Positions 49,705-57,486 of a DNA stretch of 57,486 nt are shown here, one piece after another (within the stretch, counting starts at the first letter, position 1; each line of letters opens with the position of its first letter). The stretch comes from Mycobacterium sp. E2733 (lineage in GTDB: Bacteria > Actinomycetota > Actinomycetes > Mycobacteriales > Mycobacteriaceae): contig NZ_LZJZ01000100.1 in NCBI RefSeq assembly GCF_001667585.1, positions 1 to 57,486 of the forward strand, given 5' to 3'. The translations under genes and the position numbers were made by a program. The notes under the pieces are model-generated. The model was given only the letters and a program-made list of their open reading frames with translations, searched no databases and was not told the DNA's origin.

Positions 49705-50241
49705 TCACGCCCCCGCGGTGGGCGAGTCGTCCCTGTCGTCGTCTTCGTCGATCAGGTGAGCGAACGCCTGCAGGTTCTTCAGCGACTCGCCGCGGGACAC
49801 CCGCCACTCCCACTCTTTCTGTATCGACGAACGAAAACCCAACTCCAGCAACGTATTAAAGTCCGAATCGACGGCCTCGAGCACCTGCCCGAGCACTCGG
49901 TCGATCTCGTCGGCGTCCACCGACGCCAACGACATGCGGCCGACCAGGTAGATGTCGCCGACCTTGTCCAGCGTGTAGGCCACCCCGTACAGGCGGCGGT
50001 TGCGCTTGAGCAGGAAACGGTAGACGCCCTCGTGGTTCTCGTCGGGCTTGCGGCACACGAACGCCTCGATGCGCACCGAATGCTCCCCGACGCTGAGGAT
50101 GGTGTTGGTCTTGAGTTTGCGCTCGCCGGGCAGTTCCACCACCAAGCCGGACAGCCCGCCGTGGGCCCCCTCGTGTTTCGAGTACTCCAGACCGCTCGCC
50201 TGCAGCGCGTCCTCGATCACCCGCTCCACAGTGGACGTCAT
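49705..50241 (-). CDS. YbjN-domain protein (Rv0487-like)
   Basis: A 178-aa protein with one YbjN/T3SS-chaperone-like alpha/beta domain (VERVIEDALQASGL, VYRFLLKRNRRLYGVAYTLD, GDIYLVGRMSL) and an acidic C-terminus. The family regulates envelope functions in enterobacteria; the role here is unknown. ATG 50241 overlaps the mshA stop as ATGA, and gpm1 follows after 13 nt, so it is co-transcribed with both. Confidence 0.85.
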   Translation of the reverse strand: MTSTVERVIEDALQASGLEYSKHEGAHGGLSGLVVELPGERKLKTNTILSVGEHSVRIEAFVCRKPDENHEGVYRFLLKRNRRLYGVAYTLDKVGDIYLVGRMSLASVDADEIDRVLGQVLEAVDSDFNTLLELGFRSSIQKEWEWRVSRGESLKNLQAFAHLIDEDDDRDDSPTAGA

Positions 50242-51509
50242 GCGCCCACCCCGCGCCGCTCCTCGGTGTACTCGCTGATCGCGCGCCGATAGCTGGCGAG
50301 CAGGGCATCGGTGGTGTTCTCCCAGGAGAACGTGGCCGCGTGCTCGGCGGCCGCGCGGCTCATCGCCTCGGCCTGCGGCGCGGGCAGCCGCAGCACCCGG
50401 TCCAGGGCGTCCGCCCATTGGTCGACGTCGTGGCCGGCCACCAGCGTGCCGGTGATCCCGTCGCGGACGGCCACCGGCAGACCGCCGACCGCGGCGGCCA
50501 CCACCGGCGTGCCACAGGCCTGCGCCTCGACAGCTACCAGGCCGAACGACTCCGAATAGCTGGGCACGGCGACCAGGCTGGCGGCCTGGAACAGGGTGGC
50601 CAGGTCCGTGCGGGACTGCGGGGGCAGGAACGTCACCCGCGCCGCGATGCCGAGCTCGTCGGCCAGCCGGCGCAGCCCGTCCGGGGAGGCCGTGCCGCTG
50701 CCCGACGGACCGCCGGCCACCAGGATGCGCACGCCCGGCAATCTGGCGGCGGCGCGCAGCACGATGTCGGGCGCCTTCAGCGGCTGGATCCGCCCGACGA
50801 ACGCCACCACGTCTTCGTCGAGCGGCAACCCCAGCGCGGCCCGGGCCGCCCGGCGGTCGCCCGGGCGGAACACCTCGAGATCCACCCCCGGGTGTACGAC
50901 ATCGATCCGGTCCGGGTCGGCGCGGTGTATCGAGATCAGTTGCCTGGCTTCGTCATCGGTGTTCACGATCAGGCGGTCCGCCTCGTCGACGACCTGCTGC
51001 TCGCCGACCTTGCGCAGCGGCGGCTCGGGCGAGTCACCGGCGGCCAGCGCCGCGTTCTTGACCGCGGCGAGCGTGTGCGCGGTGTGCACCAGTGGCACCG
51101 CCCAGCGGTCGCGGGCCAGCCAGCCGACCTGTCCGGACAGCCAATAATGCGAGTGCACGATGTCGTAGTAGCCGGGTTCGTGCGCCGCTTCGGCGCGCAG
51201 TACCCCCGCGGCGAACGCGCACAGCTGGGTGGGCAGGTCGTATTTGTCCAGGCCTTCGAACGGTCCCGCAACGACGTTGCGCACCAGCACGCCGGGCGCC
51301 ACCCACGCGACGGGAGGATCGGCGGACGCGGTGGCCCGGGTGAAGATCTCCACCTCGATGCCCCGCCGGGCCAGGTGCAGCGCGGTCTGGAGCACGTAGA
51401 CGTTCATGCCCCCGGCGTCGCCGGTGCCCGGCTGGGCCAGTGGCGAGGTGTGCACCGCCAACACGGCGACCCGGCGCGGTTTCAGCCGGAAAACGTCCTC
51501 GTGGCGCAC
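50238..51509 (-). CDS. mshA: D-inositol-3-phosphate glycosyltransferase MshA
   Basis: A 423-aa GT4/GT-B enzyme joining UDP-GlcNAc to inositol phosphate, the first step of mycothiol synthesis. The N-terminal domain has AVHTSPLAQPGTGDAGGMNV, HSHYWLSGQVGWLAR and PLVHTAHTL; the C-terminal part has VGRIQPLKAPD, VPSYSESFGLVAVEAQA and GTPVVAAAVGG (Glu nucleotide-ribose contact). GTG 51509 (VRHEDVFR) matches the conserved VRH; an upstream TTG would add about 20 residues. It is shorter at both ends than the 480-aa M. tuberculosis protein as I remember it. Confidence 0.94.
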   Translation of the reverse strand: MRHEDVFRLKPRRVAVLAVHTSPLAQPGTGDAGGMNVYVLQTALHLARRGIEVEIFTRATASADPPVAWVAPGVLVRNVVAGPFEGLDKYDLPTQLCAFAAGVLRAEAAHEPGYYDIVHSHYWLSGQVGWLARDRWAVPLVHTAHTLAAVKNAALAAGDSPEPPLRKVGEQQVVDEADRLIVNTDDEARQLISIHRADPDRIDVVHPGVDLEVFRPGDRRAARAALGLPLDEDVVAFVGRIQPLKAPDIVLRAAARLPGVRILVAGGPSGSGTASPDGLRRLADELGIAARVTFLPPQSRTDLATLFQAASLVAVPSYSESFGLVAVEAQACGTPVVAAAVGGLPVAVRDGITGTLVAGHDVDQWADALDRVLRLPAPQAEAMSRAAAEHAATFSWENTTDALLASYRRAISEYTEERRGVGA

Positions 51510-51607
51510 TCTGTCATCTTTACCAGGAAGTTGGGCCGACCGGCCCAACGCGTCATCCCTACAGGACGTCCCGCTCACCGGCCCAACGCCCAGCCCATGG
51601 CTTCGCG

Positions 51608-52927
51608 CTAAGCGGAAGACTCGTCGACGGCGACGTCGCGCAGCCGCGGATTCAGCGCCCCGGCCCGCCGCATCGCACCGAGCGGATCGGCGTACAGCCC
51701 GCCCAGCGACACGGTCCCCGCGCCGGCCTCCTGCACCCGGTTGCCGAAGACGGTGACGCGGATGTCGCGCGGCGGCAACACCGAGCGCTCGGCGAACGCC
51801 GCCTCCACGTGCTCCATCGCCTCGGGATACTCGGTGAAGGCCTGGCCGCCGACCACCAGTTCGTCGGGGTTGAGCATGTCGCGCAGCAACGCCACCGCCT
51901 CCCCGAGCACCCGGGCCCGCTCGTTGAGCAGTTCTTTGGCCTGCTCGTTGCCGCCGCGGGCCAGCCGCAGCAGGTCGGCGATGCCGGCGGCCGACGAGTT
52001 GGGCCGGCCCGGGGAAGCCAACGGCAGGATGCGCAGCCGCCGGGCGGCGGCCAGCACCGCCTCGTCGCTGACGGTGGAGTCCAGTTGGCCGGTGCCGCCC
52101 AGCAGCTCGGAGTGGGCGGGCAGGGCCGCGATGGTGCCGGGGCCGCTGGCCGGGCAGTGCACCCGTCCGCCGATCACCAGCGCGTAGCCCACGGTCTCGC
52201 GAGCGTAGACGTACAGGCTGGTGGGCGAGCTGGGCAGGAATCGCCGCATGCCGAGCAGCAGCTCGGCGCCGGCCATCGCGTCGACGTGCGAGGCCACCGA
52301 CACCGGCAGTCCCAGCGCGTCGGCCAGCACCGGGCCGACCGGCGCCTGCCGCCAGCCGAGCCGTGGGTGGTCGACGTGACCGGTGGCGCTGTCCACGGTG
52401 CCGCCGATCGCGACGCCGACCCACAGCGGGCGGCGCCGGTGCCAGCGCCGCAGGTAACGAGCGGCGCTCTCGGCCAGCGAGGCCAGCGCGGGTCCGGCCG
52501 GGCTCAGCGGAGTCGGCGTCTCGACGGTGTCGAGGGTGCGACCGAACAGGTCGGTGGCCACGATGCTGGTGGTCCGGGCGCCGATATGGATGCCCAGCGT
52601 CACGAACGGCTCGTGGTTGACCTCGACCGGCACGCGTGGCCGCCCGATCGCCCCGGAGACGGCCAGGTCGGCGCGTTCCCGCAGCAAACCGGTCTCGAGC
52701 AGGGCGATGACCTGGCGGTTGACCGTCGCGATGCTCAGCGAGGTGACGCCGGCGATGACGTCACGCCCGACCGGGCCACGCAATCGGACGGCCCGGAAAA
52801 CCGAGGCCGCCGCCGAGTCGGCGATGTGCAGCGCCGGCGGCACAATCTGGCGACGCACCGACCGGTGGCCCTTGTAGCCGGCACGGGCGGGCGAATGATG
52901 AGTCTGGGCGAGGGTATCCGAGCGCAC
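51608..52927 (-). CDS. ROK-family transcriptional regulator (Rv0485-like)
   Basis: A 439-aa regulator: an N-terminal winged HTH (GRDVIAGVTSLSIATVNRQV) and a C-terminal ROK ATPase/kinase-like fold (LGIHIGARTTSIVATD, VGVAIGGTVDSATGHV, DELVVGGQAF). The Cys-rich zinc motif (CxCGxxGC) of sugar-binding ROK proteins is absent, and the usual GHDEVA-type His is not clear, so a sugar-kinase role is unlikely. Rv0485 is reported to influence PE13/PPE18. GTG 52927. Divergent from the SDR across 169 bp. Confidence 0.83.
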   Translation of the reverse strand: MRSDTLAQTHHSPARAGYKGHRSVRRQIVPPALHIADSAAASVFRAVRLRGPVGRDVIAGVTSLSIATVNRQVIALLETGLLRERADLAVSGAIGRPRVPVEVNHEPFVTLGIHIGARTTSIVATDLFGRTLDTVETPTPLSPAGPALASLAESAARYLRRWHRRRPLWVGVAIGGTVDSATGHVDHPRLGWRQAPVGPVLADALGLPVSVASHVDAMAGAELLLGMRRFLPSSPTSLYVYARETVGYALVIGGRVHCPASGPGTIAALPAHSELLGGTGQLDSTVSDEAVLAAARRLRILPLASPGRPNSSAAGIADLLRLARGGNEQAKELLNERARVLGEAVALLRDMLNPDELVVGGQAFTEYPEAMEHVEAAFAERSVLPPRDIRVTVFGNRVQEAGAGTVSLGGLYADPLGAMRRAGALNPRLRDVAVDESSA

Positions 52928-53096
52928 GAGCGTCCTTTGTCCGATTCTTGTTGGCCGTCACTGGCCACACCTGAAAGTCAGGAGCGGCAAAGTGCGCGAC
53001 AACACGCACCCGCCGCGCAAAGACACGCGGTGGTGGTGCTGGACAGGGCGCTGAGGTGCACCAAGAAAATTTAGCACGCTCACTAAGGTTGCTTCT

Positions 53097-53846
53097 ATGG
53101 TTGGAAATGTCAGGAATGAGCGGGTCGCGGTGGTTACCGGCGCCAGCTCGGGAATCGGCGAGGCGACGGCCCAGGCCCTTGCTGCGCAGGGTTTTCACGT
53201 GGTCGCGGTTGCGCGTCGGGCGGAGCGGATCAACGCCCTGGCACGGGAGATCGGCGGAACCGCGATTGTGGCCGACGTCACAGACGACGCGGCGGTGGCC
53301 GCTCTCGCCGACGAATTGGCCCGGGTGGACGTGCTGGTCAACAACGCCGGCGGCGCGCGCGGGCTCGCACCGGTCGCCGATTCCGACTTCGAGCACTGGC
53401 GGTGGATGTGGGAGACCAACGTGATGGGCACGCTGCGGGTCACCCGAGCGCTGCTGCCCAAGCTCATCGACTCCGGCGACGGCCTGATCGTCACGGTGAC
53501 TTCCGTTGCGGCGCTTGAAGTTTACGACGGCGGCGCCGGGTACACGGCCGCCAAACACGCCCAGGGGGCGCTGCACCGCACCCTGCGCGGCGAGCTGCTG
53601 GGCAAGCCGGTGCGGCTGACCGAGATCGCGCCGGGCGCGGTCGAAACCGAGTTTTCGTTGGTGCGCTTCGACGGCGATCAGGAACGCGCCGACGCCGTGT
53701 ACACCGGCCTCACACCGCTGGTTGCCGCCGATGTCGCCGAGGTGATCGGCTTCGTGGCCTCGCGGCCGGCCCACGTCGACCTCGACCTGATCGTCATGAA
53801 GCCGCGCGACCAGGCGTCGGCCACCCGGTTCAACCGCCGGGGTTAG
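53097..53846 (+). CDS. Short-chain dehydrogenase/reductase (Rv0484c-like)
   Basis: A 249-aa classical SDR. Cofactor motif VVTGASSGIGEATA, NNAGG in VLVNNAGGARG, catalytic Ser in VTVTSVAALEV, and YTAAK with catalytic Tyr and Lys. The RR after AVARRAERI suggests NADP preference. The substrate is unknown. ATG 53097. Its last 17 bp overlap the 3' end of the convergent lprQ. Confidence 0.88.
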   Translation: MVGNVRNERVAVVTGASSGIGEATAQALAAQGFHVVAVARRAERINALAREIGGTAIVADVTDDAAVAALADELARVDVLVNNAGGARGLAPVADSDFEHWRWMWETNVMGTLRVTRALLPKLIDSGDGLIVTVTSVAALEVYDGGAGYTAAKHAQGALHRTLRGELLGKPVRLTEIAPGAVETEFSLVRFDGDQERADAVYTGLTPLVAADVAEVIGFVASRPAHVDLDLIVMKPRDQASATRFNRRG

Positions 53847-55158
53847 CCCCCGGACTGGAAGAGGTGGTCGCTGAAGTGGAGGTCGTGGGCGTTCCCGAGA
53901 GGCTCGGGGCGGTCGACGGGGTGACCGGCGCGGTCACCGGGATCTGCGTGGACGGCGGATGCGCGGTGGGAGGCGGTAGCGCCGACATGGCGACCCAGGT
54001 GTCCCAGTCGACGGCCCAGTCCCAGAGGTCACCGTCGGAGTAGGACAGCTGGATCGAGCTACCGGTCACCTCGACGGGGTCGCCGTAGATAGCCGACTGG
54101 AAGTACTGTTCCGCGTCGCTGGTCGACAGGTTGATGCAGCCGTTGGTGACGTTGCTGTTGCCCTGCGCGCCGGCGCTCGACGGGTTGGCGTGGATGAACT
54201 CGCCGTTGTTGGAGATCCGCACCGCCCAGCGTTCGTGCACGTGGCTGTAGCCGGCCGCGGGGTTGGACATGTAGAAGTCGGCGTACTTCTCGGTGACCAC
54301 GTGGATGCCGTTGCGGGTGACGTTGCGCGCCTTGTCGGCCTCGCCGTAGCTGCACGGGAAGTCCATGATGACGCCTTCGTCCCTGACCACCTGAATGCGG
54401 TGCGAGGTGACCTCGGCCTTCACCACTTGCCGGCGGCCGATCTGGATGTTCAACGAGATGTCCTCGGCCCCGTAGGCGCTGTCGCCGAACGGCAGGCCGT
54501 ACAGCTTGGCGTCGACGTTGACGGTCGTGCCCGCGGGGTAGTACTCGCGGGTGCGCCAGTGCACCCGGGCGCCCTGCGCCTCGTCGGGCAGCCACGCCCA
54601 ACTGCCCTCGACGGGCGGATTCGTGGTGACGGTCAGCGCCTTTTCGACGGCGGCCTTGTCGGTGATCGGCGCGTCGAACTGGATGATGATCGGCGCCGCC
54701 ACTCCGACGGTCTGGCCGTCAGCCAGCTGGAACGCCCCACCGATCTTCTTGGTGGGCGACACGGTGGTGAACTTGCCCGTGACGGGGATCGCCTTGCCGT
54801 CGTGCCCGACGGCGGAGCCGCTCCAGGTGTAGGTCGCGTCATAGCCCAGCGGCTCGGTGGTGGTGTAGACCGTGCGGTCGGAGTTGAACTTGCCCGCCAC
54901 GGGCTTGCCCGCGGAATTCGTCAGCGCGACGCGCTGGAACCAGCCGTCGCTGATCTGGACGCTGATCGGCGCGATCGGCACCACGTTTTGGGTCGCATCG
55001 GCCGGCTGGAACTTCAGCTGCGGCGCGGGCTGCTCCTTCTTCTCGGCCTGCTTGCCCGTGGTGCCGCCACACGCGGCCAACAGGCTGGGGGCGAAAACCC
55101 CCAGTCCGAGGGTCGCCAAGGCCACGCGCCGGTTGATTGGCGGCGGGGTGTGGGACAT
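53830..55158 (-). CDS. lprQ: L,D-transpeptidase lipoprotein LprQ (LdtMt5-like)
   Basis: A 442-aa periplasmic peptidoglycan cross-linking enzyme. The N-terminal signal has an RR pair and lipobox LLAACGG, then two immunoglobulin-like domains. A YkuD catalytic domain follows, with active-site cysteine in NVTNGCINLS and the His of FIHANP. The usual SHGC is here NGC, the LdtMt5 variant of the motif. A Pro/Ser/Thr-rich tail ends the protein. ATG 55158 (MSHTPPP) is chosen; TTG 55173 or GTG 55164 would extend it. It makes 3-3 cross-links and lies after murB, 87 bp away. Confidence 0.92.
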   Translation of the reverse strand: MSHTPPPINRRVALATLGLGVFAPSLLAACGGTTGKQAEKKEQPAPQLKFQPADATQNVVPIAPISVQISDGWFQRVALTNSAGKPVAGKFNSDRTVYTTTEPLGYDATYTWSGSAVGHDGKAIPVTGKFTTVSPTKKIGGAFQLADGQTVGVAAPIIIQFDAPITDKAAVEKALTVTTNPPVEGSWAWLPDEAQGARVHWRTREYYPAGTTVNVDAKLYGLPFGDSAYGAEDISLNIQIGRRQVVKAEVTSHRIQVVRDEGVIMDFPCSYGEADKARNVTRNGIHVVTEKYADFYMSNPAAGYSHVHERWAVRISNNGEFIHANPSSAGAQGNSNVTNGCINLSTSDAEQYFQSAIYGDPVEVTGSSIQLSYSDGDLWDWAVDWDTWVAMSALPPPTAHPPSTQIPVTAPVTPSTAPSLSGTPTTSTSATTSSSPGANPGG

Positions 55159-55245
55159 GCTCACGAAAGTCAAAGATACCGGGCAAAATCCACCAACCCT
55201 GCCGCGACAAATCGGGGCCGTGGCGCTCTTCCGCAGGATTCGGAG

Positions 55246-56343
55246 CTACAGCCTGCAGCCGAGCAGGACCGGCTCGGGTTTCAATGTGACACCAAACACA
55301 TCACGGACCCCGTCGCGGATGATGCGGGCCAGCGCGATCACCTCGCCGGCGGTGGCGCCGCCGCGGTTGGTCAGGGCCAGCGCGTGCTTGGTGGACAGCC
55401 GGCACCGGGCCGCCGGATCGTCGGGATAGCCCTTGGTGAAGCCGGCGCGCTCCACCAGCCAGCCGGCGGCCAGCTTGACGCCGTCCGGTGCCGGGTAGTG
55501 CGGAATCGTCCCCGGGACGCTCGCGGCCAGCCGCTCGTACACCTCGGGCGCGACCACCGGGTTGGTGAAGAACGACCCCACGCTCCAGGTGTCGTGGTCG
55601 TCCGGGTCGAGCACCATGCCCTTGCGCCCGCGCAGCGTCAGCACCGCCTCGCGGACGGTCCGGGGATCGGCCCGCTCGCCGCCGCTCAACCCCAACGCGT
55701 CTGCAAGTTCGCCGTAGCGCAGCGGCGCGCTGCGGCCCGACGCATCCAGGGCGAACTCGACTTCCAGTACGACCCAAGGGGTTTCGGGCGCCGCCCGCTT
55801 GAACACGCTGGTGCGGTAGCCGAACCCGAGCTCGCCGCCGGGCAACCAGCGAACCTCCCCGCTGCCGCGGTCCAGTATCCGGACGCGGGTGATGGTGTCG
55901 GAGACTTCCGCACCGTAGGCGCCGACGTTCTGCACCGGGGTGGCCCCGGCCGACCCGGGAATCCCCGACAGGCATTCCAGCCCGCCCAGACCGTGCTCGA
56001 TGGCGCCGATTACGACGTCGTCCCAGACAGCGCCGGCCTCGGCGCGCACCAGGCTGCCGTCGATGGTGATGGCGCTGTTGGCCAGCCGCACCGCGGTCAG
56101 GTCGGCGCACGTGTCGGCGATCACCAGGTTGGACCCGCCGGCGAACACCAGCACCGGGGCATGTTCTCCCCCACGGCTTTCGGCGTCCAGCTCCCGCACC
56201 ACGGCGACCACCTCTTCGGTGCTGGCGCAGGTGATCAGGCGGCGCGCGACCGGCCCGACCCGCAACGTCGTCAGCGGCGCGAGCGACACCGCCTCGGCGA
56301 CATGCGCGCCGGCGAATGTTGAACCGGCATCGCTGGATTTCAT
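55246..56343 (-). CDS. murB: UDP-N-acetylenolpyruvoylglucosamine reductase MurB
   Basis: A 365-aa FAD enzyme that reduces UDP-GlcNAc-enolpyruvate to UDP-MurNAc for peptidoglycan. FAD-binding motifs VFAGGSNLVIAD and SGIPGSAGATPVQNVGAYG; catalytic Ser in WSVGSFFTNPVV. ATG 56343 (MKSSDAGSTFAG) matches the M. tuberculosis start; the frame extends to 56364. It is divergent from the DUF2505 gene with 26 bp between starts and lies upstream of lprQ, a peptidoglycan cluster. Confidence 0.95.
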   Translation of the reverse strand: MKSSDAGSTFAGAHVAEAVSLAPLTTLRVGPVARRLITCASTEEVVAVVRELDAESRGGEHAPVLVFAGGSNLVIADTCADLTAVRLANSAITIDGSLVRAEAGAVWDDVVIGAIEHGLGGLECLSGIPGSAGATPVQNVGAYGAEVSDTITRVRILDRGSGEVRWLPGGELGFGYRTSVFKRAAPETPWVVLEVEFALDASGRSAPLRYGELADALGLSGGERADPRTVREAVLTLRGRKGMVLDPDDHDTWSVGSFFTNPVVAPEVYERLAASVPGTIPHYPAPDGVKLAAGWLVERAGFTKGYPDDPAARCRLSTKHALALTNRGGATAGEVIALARIIRDGVRDVFGVTLKPEPVLLGCRL

Positions 56344-56369
56344 GGCCCGTAACGGTAGCCTCACCTGCT

Positions 56370-56894
56370 ATGCCGCGTTCATTCGACTTGTCGGCCGACT
56401 ACGACGGCAGCGTTGAAGAGGTGCATCGGGCGTTCACGGACGAGACCTATTGGCGGGCACGGCTGGCCGAGTCAGGTGTCGACCTCGCCACGCTGGAATC
56501 GATGCGGGTCGGTGGTGAAACCGGGGACGACGACACCGTGGAGGTCGTCACCGTGCAGGTGATCCACAGCCACAAGCTGCCGGGGATGGTCACCCAGTTG
56601 CACAGCGGCGACCTCCGCATCAGGCGCGAGGAGATCTGGGGACCGGTCGCGGACGGGGCCGCGCAGGGTTCGGTGGTCGGCTCGATCTTGGACGCCCCGG
56701 TGCATCTGAAGGGCACCGCAATGCTCTCGCCAATCATCGAGACCGGCGGTGCCCGACTGTCTTTCCGGGCCACCGTCCAGGTACGCGTCCCGATCATCGG
56801 CGGCAAGCTGGAGAACATCATCGGCACCCGGCTGGCCGAGCTGGTGGAAGCGGAACAGCGATTCACCACGGAGTGGATCGCCAAAACGGTCTGA
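56370..56894 (+). CDS. DUF2505 (START/SRPBCC-like) protein (Rv0481c-like)
   Basis: A 174-aa small domain typical of DUF2505, related to the SRPBCC fold (MPRSFDLSADYDGSVEEVH, YWRARLAESG, VPIIGGKLENIIGTRL). Such proteins bind hydrophobic ligands; no catalytic residues are known. ATG 56370 gives the family length. It shares the 26-bp divergent promoter gap with murB and is followed 25 nt later by the nitrilase. Confidence 0.85.
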   Translation: MPRSFDLSADYDGSVEEVHRAFTDETYWRARLAESGVDLATLESMRVGGETGDDDTVEVVTVQVIHSHKLPGMVTQLHSGDLRIRREEIWGPVADGAAQGSVVGSILDAPVHLKGTAMLSPIIETGGARLSFRATVQVRVPIIGGKLENIIGTRLAELVEAEQRFTTEWIAKTV

Positions 56895-56919
56895 CCTCGC
56901 CGAGCCTAAGCTGGCGCCC

Positions 56920-57486
56920 ATGCGAATCGCGTTGGCGCAAATCCTCAGCGGCACCGACCCGGCCGCCAACTTGGAGCTGGTGCGCGAGTACAGCGGCCGG
57001 GCCGCCGACGCCGGCGCTCAGTTGGTGGTGTTCCCCGAGGCGACGATGTGCCGGTTCGGCGTTCCGCTGGCGCCGATCGCCGAGCCCGTCGACGGGCCGT
57101 GGGCGGCCGGTGTGCGGAGCATCGCGGCCGACAGCGGGATCACGGTGATCGCCGGCATGTTCACCCCGGCCGGGGACGGACGGGTGAAGAACACGCTGAT
57201 CGCAGCGGGTCCGGGCAGTCCGAACGACCCGGACACGCACTACGACAAGATCCATCTCTACGACGCCTTCGGCTTCACGGAGTCGCGCACCGTCGCGCCC
57301 GGCCGCGAACCGGTGGTGATCACGGTCGCCGGCGTCCGGGTGGGGATGACGGTCTGCTACGACATCCGCTTCCCGGCGCTGTACACCGAGCTGGCCCGCC
57401 GCGGCGCCCAGCTGATCGCCGTCTGCGCGTCGTGGGGGTCGGGCCGCGGGAAGCTCGACCAGTGGACGCTGTTGGCGCGGGCCCGC
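56920..57486 (+). CDS. Carbon-nitrogen hydrolase (nitrilase/Nit family), truncated by the right edge
   Basis: The first 189 codons of a nitrilase-superfamily amidase (Rv0480c-like, about 280 aa when complete). All three catalytic residues are present: E40 in VVFPEAT, K110 in HYDKIHLYD and C146 in MTVCYDIRFP. The family includes omega-amidases and deaminated-glutathione amidases; the substrate is not certain. ATG 56920 (MRIALAQIL). The frame is open to base 57486 with no stop. Confidence 0.92.
   Translation, partial: MRIALAQILSGTDPAANLELVREYSGRAADAGAQLVVFPEATMCRFGVPLAPIAEPVDGPWAAGVRSIAADSGITVIAGMFTPAGDGRVKNTLIAAGPGSPNDPDTHYDKIHLYDAFGFTESRTVAPGREPVVITVAGVRVGMTVCYDIRFPALYTELARRGAQLIAVCASWGSGRGKLDQWTLLARAR

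Noticed and set aside
52980..53030. Imperfect GC-rich inverted repeat between the ROK regulator and the SDR as an operator
   Set aside because: The arms CCGCG/CGCGG are short and of common composition; there is not enough to call a site.
51440..53074. 544-codon plus-strand frame opposite the ROK regulator
   Set aside because: Antisense shadow; the ROK regulator has the conserved domains.
54190..56322. 710-codon plus-strand frame opposite lprQ and murB
   Set aside because: A long open frame caused by third-position GC bias on the other strand; no domain or start context.
1..57486. CRISPR array, tRNA, rRNA or insertion sequence
   Set aside because: No regularly spaced repeats, cloverleaf-like sequences, rRNA segments or transposase motifs were seen by eye.

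Overview
This window comes from a slow-growing Mycobacterium, most likely a non-tuberculous species such as a member of the M. avium complex. The DNA is very GC-rich with strong GC bias at third codon positions, GTG and TTG starts are common, and many genes overlap as ATGA or GTGA. Gene content and order match M. tuberculosis Rv0537c down to Rv0480c, presented here in reversed orientation. Family names and Rv equivalents come from protein motifs and remembered synteny. No database search was run.

Layout. 0-4.5 kb: the end of a membrane protein gene with an apparent frameshift, galE3-mtnP, menA (menaquinone), fabH (mycolate/FAS-II initiation) and a small DUF4229 membrane protein. 4.6-12.5 kb: a 53-aa protein, a ParA/MinD-like ATPase, then the cytochrome c maturation operon (resB, ccsA, ccdA, thioredoxin-like lipoprotein) read together with a phosphoglycerate-mutase-family gene and hemL. 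12.5-15.1 kb: a DUF385 protein, an amino acid permease and a methyltransferase. 15.1-24.3 kb: an accessory region holding the remnant of an SsuD-like monooxygenase, a Tat-exported esterase, an OatA-like O-acyltransferase, a 1,103-aa adenylate cyclase/ATPase/LuxR regulator, and an SGNH hydrolase with a second acyltransferase.

24.5-31.3 kb: a STAS regulator, two membrane proteins, and the haem genes hemA-hemC-hemD(cysG-like)-hemB with a glutaredoxin-like gene upstream. 31.3-31.9 kb: an EsxF/EsxE-like WXG100 pair with no CpnT toxin gene beside it. 32-36.9 kb: serB1, a hot-dog dehydratase, a cmaA2-like mycolate cyclopropane synthase, a PlsC-type acyltransferase, galE2 and the 33-aa ribosomal protein bS22. 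37-42 kb: an excisionase-type HTH protein, proC, a thioesterase, a TIM-barrel protein, a membrane protein and ppx1. 42.1-46.8 kb: a Cys-rich protein, a FadR-type regulator, and a three-gene unit ending in a GMC oxidoreductase. 46.8-57.5 kb: senX3-regX3, gpm1, a YbjN protein, mshA, a ROK regulator, an SDR, lprQ (L,D-transpeptidase), murB, a DUF2505 protein and a nitrilase cut by the right edge.

The genes mostly serve haem and cytochrome c assembly, quinone synthesis, and cell-envelope construction and modification (mycolates, peptidoglycan, O-acylation), plus mycothiol and phosphate signalling. The most notable departures from the M. tuberculosis layout are the stand-alone EsxF/EsxE-like pair, the cyclase-LuxR regulator with non-canonical nucleotide-specifying residues, a perfect 25-bp palindrome at the ccdA/resB junction, an intact methyltransferase, and the absence of PE_PGRS6, mmpS2/mmpL2 and the 13E12-type gene. 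No tRNA, rRNA, IS element or CRISPR array was recognised.
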